A stretch of 24,833 nt of DNA, taken from DQWO01 sp964478545. Its GTDB lineage: Bacteria > Desulfobacterota > Anaeroferrophillalia > Anaeroferrophillales > Anaeroferrophillaceae. The position numbers and the translations under genes were made by a program. Position 1 is the first letter of the stretch. Every line of letters starts with the position of its first letter. Positions 8,084-15,039 of the stretch are shown here, piece after piece. The stretch is taken from positions 1-24,833 of the forward strand of contig CAYZIS010000033.1 of NCBI GenBank assembly GCA_964478545.1. Direction: 5' to 3'. The notes under the pieces are model-generated. The model was not told where the DNA came from, ran no database searches, and saw only the letters and a program-made list of their open reading frames with translations.

Positions 8084-9340
8084 ATGGAAACATCCGTACC
8101 AGTGGTTGTAGCAACAATCAGTCAATCGCTGGCAACTTTCATTAAACAGGAACTGGCAGAAACCAATACTGCCGTTCACCTTTTGACTGACCCCAACCTT
8201 TTTTTTAAACAACTAAAGGGCATCAAGCCCAAACTTATCCTGCTCGATGCCAGCTACCCAACCGGCGAGAAAAGTTCCATCCTGGCAAAGACCCTGCAAC
8301 AGGAATTAGCCTGGCAGGATATCCCCCTGGTTATCATAAAAACATTTTTTGAACCTCTTGATGAGTCTTTTCCCGAAATCAATGCTGATAATATTCTCAC
8401 CCAGCCATTTACCCTTGCCGATTTACTGACTATTTTGCAGCGGGTATCACCACAGGCAATCAATAACCACCGACAGAATCAGGATGTGTCAATGAAGAAA
8501 GAATCAGAAAAAGTGGCGGCAGACGAAGCTTCAACCAGCCAGCCGGGAAGTATCATCGAGCTTACCGATATGGTGGAAGAAGGACTGCCGTTGGATCAGC
8601 TGCCACCAACTGAAGAAGAAACAGATGTCGGCACCGAGACGATCACAGAACCGGCAATTGAGATGCCAACCGATACGCAAGAGGATGAGCTGGAATTTCT
8701 CAGCAATGAAGCCATAGACGGATTGGATTTTATACCAGCTGAAACCATGGAAAGCCAAAATAATGCAGATACTTTAGACAATAAACCGCTGATCGAGGAA
8801 ACGGTGGATAGTGAAAAATCGGAAGCACCTCCGGAAGAAAGTTTGGAGGTAAAGCAAGCGACAATGGACAAAACGCTGGAGATTGAACCGACTACTATCC
8901 CGGCAGAAGACCTCAACCTTGAAGCGGAAAAGCTGGCAGCCGCTGATGAGATGTTTACCACTGAAAGCCCGGATGATTATCTCGTTCCGGACGAAAAAAA
9001 ATTGTCTGAACCAATGGAAAGCGAATTGTTGCCGCCGCCTCCGGCTGCCGCGGCAACTCCGGGAACAGAACAACGAGAGCAAACCGCCCGTCCATCAGTA
9101 GTCACTGAACCGGAACCGGCTGATTTTTCCCACCAGATCGAAGGCCTCACCCAGGAATGGAGCAAAAAAATGCTGGTCAGCACCTATGCCAGCATGGATA
9201 AACTAATCCAAGCCCTCGGCGATATGGCCCCCACTATTGTGGAACAGGTGGCCAAAGAAATCATTCCACCATTGGCGGAAAAAATAATTAAGTCCGAGAT
9301 ACAACGACTGGAAGAAAAAATTGAGGATGACCATACATGA
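8084..9340 (+). CDS. Degenerate receiver domain protein with PopZ-like C-terminus
   Basis: The 418-residue protein has three parts. Residues 1-122 look like a response-regulator receiver: LILLDAS places an aspartate at D55. However, the N-terminal acidic pair is absent (VVVATISQSL), and the conserved Lys of the KPF motif is Gln (TQPF, Q107), so normal phosphorylation signalling is doubtful. Residues ~130-345 are an acidic, Pro/Glu-rich low-complexity linker. Residues ~355-412 form helices (IVEQVAKEIIPPLAEKIIKSE) resembling the C-terminal assembly region of PopZ/DUF2497 proteins. GGGGGA precedes the ATG. It overlaps valS by ATGA, as in related bacteria where such a gene precedes valS. It may be a polar scaffold; this is inference. 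Confidence 0.65.
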   Translation: METSVPVVVATISQSLATFIKQELAETNTAVHLLTDPNLFFKQLKGIKPKLILLDASYPTGEKSSILAKTLQQELAWQDIPLVIIKTFFEPLDESFPEINADNILTQPFTLADLLTILQRVSPQAINNHRQNQDVSMKKESEKVAADEASTSQPGSIIELTDMVEEGLPLDQLPPTEEETDVGTETITEPAIEMPTDTQEDELEFLSNEAIDGLDFIPAETMESQNNADTLDNKPLIEETVDSEKSEAPPEESLEVKQATMDKTLEIEPTTIPAEDLNLEAEKLAAADEMFTTESPDDYLVPDEKKLSEPMESELLPPPPAAAATPGTEQREQTARPSVVTEPEPADFSHQIEGLTQEWSKKMLVSTYASMDKLIQALGDMAPTIVEQVAKEIIPPLAEKIIKSEIQRLEEKIEDDHT

Positions 9341-12024
9341 GCAATAATCAAGAGCCGATAAACCTGGACAAAATCTACGACCCCAATCTGGTTGAAGACA
9401 AATGGTATAAATTCTGGGAAGAACAAAACTGTTTTGCCGCCCGCACCGATAGTGACCGGCCACCGTTTTCCATGGTCATTCCGCCACCCAACATTACTGG
9501 CTCCCTGCATATGGGACATGCACTGAACAACACCCTTCAGGATATTCTGGCCCGCTACCGGCGGCTGAAAGGTGACAATGTCCTGTGGATGCCGGGGACC
9601 GACCACGCTGGGATTGCCACCCAGAATGTGGTTGAGCGACAGCTCCACGCGGAAGGTCTTGACCGCCATCAGGTTGGGCGGGAGAAATTCATCAAGCGGG
9701 TCTGGAAATGGCGCCAGGAATCAGGCAGCACCATTTTAAACCAGCTGCGCCGCCTGGGAGCCTCCTGCGACTGGAAACGTGAGCGCTTCACCATGGACGA
9801 AGGACTGTCAAAAGCGGTACGGGAAGTTTTTGTCACCCTCTATGAAGACGGGCTGATTTACCAGGGCGATTACATCACCAACTGGTGTCCCCGCTGCCAT
9901 ACGGCACTTTCCGACCTGGAAGTAGAATATGAAGAACATGAAGGCTCGTTATGGGAGCTGAAATATCCCCTGGCCGATGGCAGCGGCGAGATCATCGTCG
10001 CCACTACCCGGCCGGAAACCATGCTTGGCGACACGGCAGTTGCCGTCAATCCCGACGATGAACGCTACCAGAATCTCATCGGCTCCGAAGTTATCCTGCC
10101 CCTGATGAACCGCCGCATCCCAATTATCGCCGACGCCTACGTGGATAAGGAATTCGGCTCCGGGGCGGTAAAAATCACTCCGGCCCATGACCCCAATGAC
10201 TTTGACATCGGCCAGCGCCACAACTTGCCGTCCATCAAGGTTATGGATGAAGACGGCAACATGAACGAAAATGCCGGTGACTACCAGGGGCTGACCCGTG
10301 AAGAATGCCGCCAGCGGGTAATTGAAGATCTAAAAGCCCAGGCTTTATTAAACCGGATTGTCGCCTACGGCCACAACGTCGGCCACTGCTACCGCTGCCG
10401 CTGCGTTATCGAGCCTTACCTTTCCAACCAATGGTTCGTAAAAATTAAACCGCTGGCCAAAGAGGCCATTGCCGCCGTTCGTGATGGCAGGACAAAAATT
10501 ATTCCCGCCAACTGGGAAAAAACCTATTTCAACTGGATGGAAAACATCAGGGACTGGTGCATTTCCCGCCAGATCTGGTGGGGACACCGGATACCGGCCT
10601 GGTACTGTCAAGAGTGTGGTGAACTCATCGTTTCCCGCACGGACCCGGACCATTGTCCCCGCTGCCAAAGTACCAATCTGGAGCAGGAAACCGATGTCCT
10701 GGACACCTGGTTTTCTTCTGCTCTCTGGCCCTTTTCGACCATGGGCTGGCCGGAAAAAACCAAGGAACTGGAAATATTTTACCCCACTTCGGTGTTGGTA
10801 ACCGGCTTTGACATCCTCTTTTTCTGGGTGGCCCGGATGATGATGATGGGACTGAAATTCATGGGGGATGTACCTTTTCATGATGTCTATATCCATGCCC
10901 TGGTGCGTGATGAGCACAACCAGAAAATGAGTAAATCAAAGGGGAATGTTATCGATCCCCTGATCATGATCGACAAGTATGGCACTGACGCCCTGCGTTT
11001 CACTCTCACTGCTTTTGCCGCCCAGGGACGGGATGTCAACATGTCCGAAGCCCGGATCAGCGGCTATCGCAATTTCTGCAACAAAATCTGGAATGCCGCC
11101 CGCTTTGCCTTGATGAACCTGGAAGACTACCAGGTTAAAAGCCAACTTAATCTTGACAGCTGCTCGCTTGCTGACCGCTGGATTCTCCACCGTCTCCAAG
11201 AAACCATTAGTGCAGTGGATGAAGCCTTTACTCAGTATCGTTTCAATGAAGCCGCCCAAGCCATTTACCAGTTCACCTGGCATGAGTTTTGTGACTGGTA
11301 CCTGGAATTGATCAAACCCGACCTGTTCCAAAATGACAACCCCAAGCGCCGGGCCACCACCCAATCGGTACTCCTTTATACCCTTTCCGCCCTGGTGCGG
11401 CTTTTGCACCCGATCATGCCCTTTATCACCGAGGAAATCTGGCAGAAACTGCCGGGCACCAGTGGTTCAATCATGCGGGCAACATTCCCACCGGCAGATC
11501 CTGAGCACCTGCATCCGGAAACCGTCAGGATGATGGAGCAGATGATGGCCGTCATTGGCGGCGTTCGTAATATCCGCGGTGAAATGGGCATTGCACCGTC
11601 TCTCAAGGTGGAAGCCATTGTTTGCTGTACCACGACTGAAAAGGCGGCGGAAATCAATGCCACCGCTGCTTATATTTGCAACCTGGCCCGGTTGAAATCA
11701 TTCTCCTGCAGTCATGGGGGACAGGCCCCGGCCCAGGCAGCTTCAGCGTTGGAAGCCGAAATGGAAATTTATGTTCCCCTGACCGGGATTATCAATTTTG
11801 AGTTGGAAACCGCCCGTTTGACCAAGGAACTTGGCAAAGCTGAAAAAGAGCTGGCCCAAGTGGAGAAAAAGCTGGCCAACGAAAGATTTCTGGCCAAAGC
11901 TCCGGCTGAAGTGGTAGCCAAGGAAAGGGCCAAGCAAGAGGAACTGGCAGCAAAAGTAGGAAAAGTCAACGAAAGCCTGGAAAAAATCAGGCAGCTGGCC
12001 GCCGGGCAGCAACCCCGATCATGA
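9337..12024 (+). CDS. valS: Valyl-tRNA synthetase
   Basis: The 895-residue class I synthetase charges tRNA-Val with valine in the cytoplasm. The HIGH motif is HMGH (58-61) within PPPNITGSLHMGHALN, and KMSKS is at residues 530-534. Between them lie the CP1 editing domain (TTRPETMLGDTAVAV and DPNDFDIGQRHNLP), which hydrolyses Thr-tRNA-Val, and two Cys-pair segments (CPRCH, CQECGE/CPRCQS) that may bind zinc. The anticodon-binding helical domain is followed by the valine-specific C-terminal coiled coil (about 820-890). Length is normal. The ATG overlaps the upstream gene's stop (ATGA), and its own stop overlaps the downstream start the same way, so it is translationally coupled on both sides. Confidence 0.98.
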   Translation: MSNNQEPINLDKIYDPNLVEDKWYKFWEEQNCFAARTDSDRPPFSMVIPPPNITGSLHMGHALNNTLQDILARYRRLKGDNVLWMPGTDHAGIATQNVVERQLHAEGLDRHQVGREKFIKRVWKWRQESGSTILNQLRRLGASCDWKRERFTMDEGLSKAVREVFVTLYEDGLIYQGDYITNWCPRCHTALSDLEVEYEEHEGSLWELKYPLADGSGEIIVATTRPETMLGDTAVAVNPDDERYQNLIGSEVILPLMNRRIPIIADAYVDKEFGSGAVKITPAHDPNDFDIGQRHNLPSIKVMDEDGNMNENAGDYQGLTREECRQRVIEDLKAQALLNRIVAYGHNVGHCYRCRCVIEPYLSNQWFVKIKPLAKEAIAAVRDGRTKIIPANWEKTYFNWMENIRDWCISRQIWWGHRIPAWYCQECGELIVSRTDPDHCPRCQSTNLEQETDVLDTWFSSALWPFSTMGWPEKTKELEIFYPTSVLVTGFDILFFWVARMMMMGLKFMGDVPFHDVYIHALVRDEHNQKMSKSKGNVIDPLIMIDKYGTDALRFTLTAFAAQGRDVNMSEARISGYRNFCNKIWNAARFALMNLEDYQVKSQLNLDSCSLADRWILHRLQETISAVDEAFTQYRFNEAAQAIYQFTWHEFCDWYLELIKPDLFQNDNPKRRATTQSVLLYTLSALVRLLHPIMPFITEEIWQKLPGTSGSIMRATFPPADPEHLHPETVRMMEQMMAVIGGVRNIRGEMGIAPSLKVEAIVCCTTTEKAAEINATAAYICNLARLKSFSCSHGGQAPAQAASALEAEMEIYVPLTGIINFELETARLTKELGKAEKELAQVEKKLANERFLAKAPAEVVAKERAKQEELAAKVGKVNESLEKIRQLAAGQQPRS

Positions 12025-12968
12025 CACATCAGGACTCGTCAAACCAGGACTTGTCAGGCCATGATGACCAGCATCTATTTACTTATTCCGGACCACCCGT
12101 TCGCCTGGACCATTTCCTGCATCGACAGTTTCCTGATATTTCGATTCAAAAATGGAAACAGGCGATCGGCACGTCCATAGTTATGGTTGACCATCGACCG
12201 GGACAAAAAGGAAGTATCCTTTCAAACTCTACCAGGGTAAACCTGCCGGCCTGGCTGCCGGCGTCTTTAACCCCCGGCCCACCAAGGGCTGATCCAACCA
12301 TCAAGCCGGTAATCATCTTTGAGGATGATGAATTACTGCTCATCGACAAACCGGCCGGAATCCACACCCATCCCCTGAACAAAAATGAGCTTGGAACCTT
12401 GGCCAATGGCCTGATTGCCCATTTCCCTACACTTGAGGGAATTGGCTTTTCCCCTTTGCAGCCGGGATTGCTGAACCGGCTGGACCATGACACTTCAGGC
12501 CTGGTGCTGGTGGCAAAAACCAAAAAAAGCTGGAGGAAATACCGACAGCTATTTATAGCAAGGCAGCTCACTAAAATCTATCTGGGCATCGTCCACGGGA
12601 TCATTGCCGAGCCTCTTACCATCGACACTCCATTAATTCATGATCCACGGCACCGAGGGAAAATGGCTGTCCATATCCCGGATAATTTCCATGGCCGTCG
12701 CCTGCCAGCCACCACTTTCATAGAACCTCTCAGCCAATCTTCCACTACCACCAGGGTCCGGTTGACGATGAAAACCGGGGTTATGCATCAGTTGCGAGTG
12801 CACTCCGCCGCTGCCGGTTATTCCCTGGTGGGAGATTTGGTCTACGGAAACCCCGAAAACAAAATCATTGATGAACAAACCGGCCGCCTGCTGCTCCATG
12901 CCTTTCAATTGCAGTTTCCCGACGGCCGGCAATTTACCGCACCGTTGGAATGGGATGACTGGTCATGA
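12021..12968 (+). CDS. RluA-family pseudouridine synthase
   Basis: The 315-residue protein has an S4-like N-terminal region (PVRLDHFLHRQFPDISIQKWKQ) and an RluA-type catalytic domain. The active-site motif is NRLDHDTSGLVLVAK, with catalytic Asp at residue 155, and the domain ends with the TGVMHQLRVH and LLLHAFQLQFP signatures of this family. These enzymes isomerise uridine to pseudouridine in rRNA or tRNA; the exact site cannot be told from sequence. It overlaps valS and the metal exporter by ATGA at both ends, forming part of a four-gene coupled operon. Confidence 0.92.
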   Translation: MTHQDSSNQDLSGHDDQHLFTYSGPPVRLDHFLHRQFPDISIQKWKQAIGTSIVMVDHRPGQKGSILSNSTRVNLPAWLPASLTPGPPRADPTIKPVIIFEDDELLLIDKPAGIHTHPLNKNELGTLANGLIAHFPTLEGIGFSPLQPGLLNRLDHDTSGLVLVAKTKKSWRKYRQLFIARQLTKIYLGIVHGIIAEPLTIDTPLIHDPRHRGKMAVHIPDNFHGRRLPATTFIEPLSQSSTTTRVRLTMKTGVMHQLRVHSAAAGYSLVGDLVYGNPENKIIDEQTGRLLLHAFQLQFPDGRQFTAPLEWDDWS

Positions 12969-13837
12969 TTCAAAGCCGGGAAAAGCATGTTATTTACCTG
13001 GGAATGGCCATCAATATCTTTTTAATTGTTATCAAACTAGCGGGTGGCCTGCTGGCTTCTTCCCTCTCCCTGGTAGCTGACAGTATCCATTCATTTTCAG
13101 ACTTAATCACTGATTTCATTATCCTCTGGGGCCTTTCACTGGCTGCCAGACCAGCCGACAAAGGACATCCTTATGGTCACGGAAAGCTGGAGACCCTGGC
13201 TTCCCTGTTGGTAGCTGCTCTGCTGTTTTTCGTCAGCTTTGGAATCATGAAAAAGGCATTTTTCTGCTTTCTCCAGGAAGCGCCTCATATCATTAATAAC
13301 CGCTGGGTAATTGCCATTGCCTTCCTGTCAATGATCGGCAAGGAATTTGCCTATCGGAAAACTATAAACCTGGGAACCAAGCTGCACAGCCCGGCCCTTC
13401 AGGCTAATGCCTGGCATCATCGCTCCGACGCCCTGTCATCCATGGTGGTTCTTATTGGCGGCCTGGCCGGCTGTCTGGGCTGGTCCCGGGGGGATCCCAC
13501 CGCCGGTTTTATTGTCGGAATGATGATCGCCTATGTGGCTTTTCGTTTGACCCGTCAGGACCTTGGCCAGTTACTGGAAAGTGCGGTATCACCGCCAATC
13601 CAGCAGGAGATTGAAAACGCCATTAACCGTTTTCCCGACATTATTTCCTGGCATCACCTGCGCACCAGACAGGTTGGCAGAGAAATTTTTCTTGATTTCC
13701 ATATCCTGGTTGACGGCAACATGCGCGTTGCTGACAGCCATGCCCTATCTCATCGGCTGGAAGAATTTATTAAAGAAACCCTCGATTATCCCCTTAATAT
13801 TATCATCCATATCGAACCGGGAGATGTGACCCCCTAA
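12965..13837 (+). CDS. Cation diffusion facilitator (CDF) metal exporter
   Basis: The 290-residue inner-membrane protein has about six transmembrane helices and the CDF metal site. TM2 carries HSFSD (H42, D46) and TM5 carries HHRSD (H151, D155), with the HPYGHGK loop after TM2. An ~80-residue cytoplasmic domain with the LDFHILVDGNMRVADSH segment follows. CDF proteins exchange protons for Zn2+, Fe2+, Mn2+ or similar ions. A His2Asp2 site often goes with zinc, but the substrate is unproven. It is the last gene of the valS operon (ATGA overlap) and lies directly upstream of the iron-uptake operon, with its own promoter in between. Confidence 0.92.
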   Translation: MIQSREKHVIYLGMAINIFLIVIKLAGGLLASSLSLVADSIHSFSDLITDFIILWGLSLAARPADKGHPYGHGKLETLASLLVAALLFFVSFGIMKKAFFCFLQEAPHIINNRWVIAIAFLSMIGKEFAYRKTINLGTKLHSPALQANAWHHRSDALSSMVVLIGGLAGCLGWSRGDPTAGFIVGMMIAYVAFRLTRQDLGQLLESAVSPPIQQEIENAINRFPDIISWHHLRTRQVGREIFLDFHILVDGNMRVADSHALSHRLEEFIKETLDYPLNIIIHIEPGDVTP

Positions 13838-13867
13838 AATCATAAAATTTCCCCTCCTATTTTTCTC

Positions 13868-13896
13868 TTGACAAGCGGAATAAAGTTTTCTATAGT
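13868..13896 (+). promoter_or_regulatory. Sigma70-like promoter of the feo operon
   Basis: TTGACA (13868-13873) and TATAGT (13891-13896) are separated by exactly 17 bp, 44 bp upstream of the DtxR-FeoA start. This is the best canonical promoter in the window and isolates the iron operon from the upstream valS operon. Confidence 0.75.
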
Positions 13897-13912
13897 GTAT
13901 TTTGTTAGGCAC

Positions 13913-13928
13913 TATTAACATATTAATA
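13913..13928. promoter_or_regulatory. Palindrome downstream of the feo promoter, candidate DtxR operator
   Basis: TATTAA (13913-13918) and TTAATA (13923-13928) form a perfect inverted repeat around CATA. It overlaps GTTA...TAAC (13904-13919). It sits between the expected transcription start and the DtxR-family gene, where a metal-loaded repressor could block transcription. The sequence does not match the classical DtxR box, so the assignment is inferred from position. Confidence 0.4.
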
Positions 13929-13939
13929 AGGATCAAACA

Positions 13940-14719
13940 ATGACCACTGTTATAACTCCTGATCTTTCGCCAACTCAGGAAGATTACCTGTCAGCCATTT
14001 ACCAGATTATCAAAACCCAGCAAGTGGCCAGAGTCAATATTATAGCCAAAAAACTGCGGGTCGGCCTGTCTACGGTTACCGCGGCTTTAAAAAGCCTGGC
14101 GGCGAAGGAGCTGATTCATTACCAACCATACAGTTATGTTACCCTGACGGAAACCGGCACTACCATTGGCGAACAGTTGGCTCTAAAGCACCAGGTAATA
14201 GTTGATTTCCTCACCTCTATCCTGGCTTTGCCTCTTGATGAGGCCGAAATCAATGCCCATCGCCTTGAACACGCGGTTGATGAGGAAGTACTTCAACGCA
14301 TCATCAGCTTTATTCAGTTTCTGGAAGAATGTCCCCGGGGAGGAATGGACTGGATTAAGGAGTTTCACCATTTTTATGAAACCGGTTCCCGTTCCTGCCA
14401 ATGTGAACAACGTTTCAACAGCTGGCTGACAAATATTTGTCCCCGCCAGATAAACACATCGGCACCAAAAGGAGAAACAACAATGAATGTAACCTTAGCA
14501 GAACTCAAGCCTTCGGAACAAGGCACCATCATCACGGTCCGGGGAGCCGGACCAACGGGCAAACGATTAATGGAAATGGGGCTTACCCCGGGAAGTACGA
14601 TCACGGTGGAAAAAATAGCCCCCCTGGGTGATCCCATAGATGTCAAAATCAAGGGTTACCACCTGAGTTTGCGCCGGGAAGAGGCTGCCGGCATTAAAAT
14701 TGAGAAAATCATAAAATAA
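13940..14719 (+). CDS. DtxR-family metalloregulator fused to FeoA domain
   Basis: The 259-residue protein has a winged helix (residues ~10-75, LSPTQEDYLSAIYQI, then RVGLSTVTAALKSL), a DtxR dimerisation/metal-binding region (~75-150, with HRLEHAVDEEVLQRI), a short Cys-containing stretch (SCQCEQRF), and from residue 182 a complete FeoA-like SH3 domain (NVTLAELKPSEQGTI, then RLMEMGLTPGS). It probably senses Fe2+ or Mn2+ and represses its own operon, which continues with feoA and feoB. AAGGA precedes the ATG. An internal Shine-Dalgarno and ATG at 14483 could yield the FeoA part alone, so the gene may make two products. Confidence 0.88.
   Translation: MTTVITPDLSPTQEDYLSAIYQIIKTQQVARVNIIAKKLRVGLSTVTAALKSLAAKELIHYQPYSYVTLTETGTTIGEQLALKHQVIVDFLTSILALPLDEAEINAHRLEHAVDEEVLQRIISFIQFLEECPRGGMDWIKEFHHFYETGSRSCQCEQRFNSWLTNICPRQINTSAPKGETTMNVTLAELKPSEQGTIITVRGAGPTGKRLMEMGLTPGSTITVEKIAPLGDPIDVKIKGYHLSLRREEAAGIKIEKIIK
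14467..14485 (+). promoter_or_regulatory. Internal ribosome-binding site and ATG inside the DtxR-FeoA gene
   Basis: AAAAGGAG (14467-14474) lies 8 nt before an in-frame ATG (14483) exactly at the start of the FeoA domain. Initiation here would make a 78-residue stand-alone FeoA, a normal length for that protein. Confidence 0.5.
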
Positions 14720-14748
14720 TGACCATGTATCCGAAAAAAGGAGTTTCC

Positions 14749-14964
14749 ATGAGTTTAACCCAGATTAAAACCGGAGCAAAAGTACTGGTGGAAAACCTCA
14801 GTGCCGGGCAGCGTTTTCGTCACCGGATGGCGGAGTTGGGCATATTCCCCGGGGCCTTGATCAAGGTTCTCAGAGTACAACACCGTGGACCACTGTTGAT
14901 CCAGGTTGCCGGCAGCAAGCTGATGCTGGGACAGCGGATGGCGGAAAAAATCATCGTTAGATAA
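14749..14964 (+). CDS. feoA: FeoA-family protein
   Basis: The 71-residue cytoplasmic SH3-like protein has the FeoA signature: GAKVLVENLSAGQRFRHRMAELGIFPG, then a strand pair and LMLGQRMAEKIIV. FeoA works with FeoB in ferrous iron uptake, probably by modulating FeoB. The ATG at 14749 is chosen because AAAAAAGGAG ends 5 nt before it; an upstream ATG at 14719 has no Shine-Dalgarno. It follows the DtxR-FeoA fusion by 29 bp and precedes feoB by 75 bp. A small hairpin (GGCAA/TTGCC) in that gap might reduce but not stop read-through. Confidence 0.92.
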   Translation: MSLTQIKTGAKVLVENLSAGQRFRHRMAELGIFPGALIKVLRVQHRGPLLIQVAGSKLMLGQRMAEKIIVR

Positions 14965-15039
14965 AGGCAATTTTTTTTGCCCCCGTTCTTAGTCGTAACT
15001 AACTATATTTATACAGTAGAATTTAAGGGAGAAATTAAT

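Noticed and set aside
8531..9183. Several antisense frames of 70-120 codons within the acidic linker of the receiver-like gene
   Set aside because: Low-complexity Glu/Asp/Ser codons leave the other strand open; no ribosome-binding sites or domains were found.
14966..14982. GGCAA/TTGCC hairpin between feoA and feoB as a terminator
   Set aside because: A 5-bp stem with six T in its loop is weak, the T-run is not after the stem, and feoB has no separate promoter that I can see.
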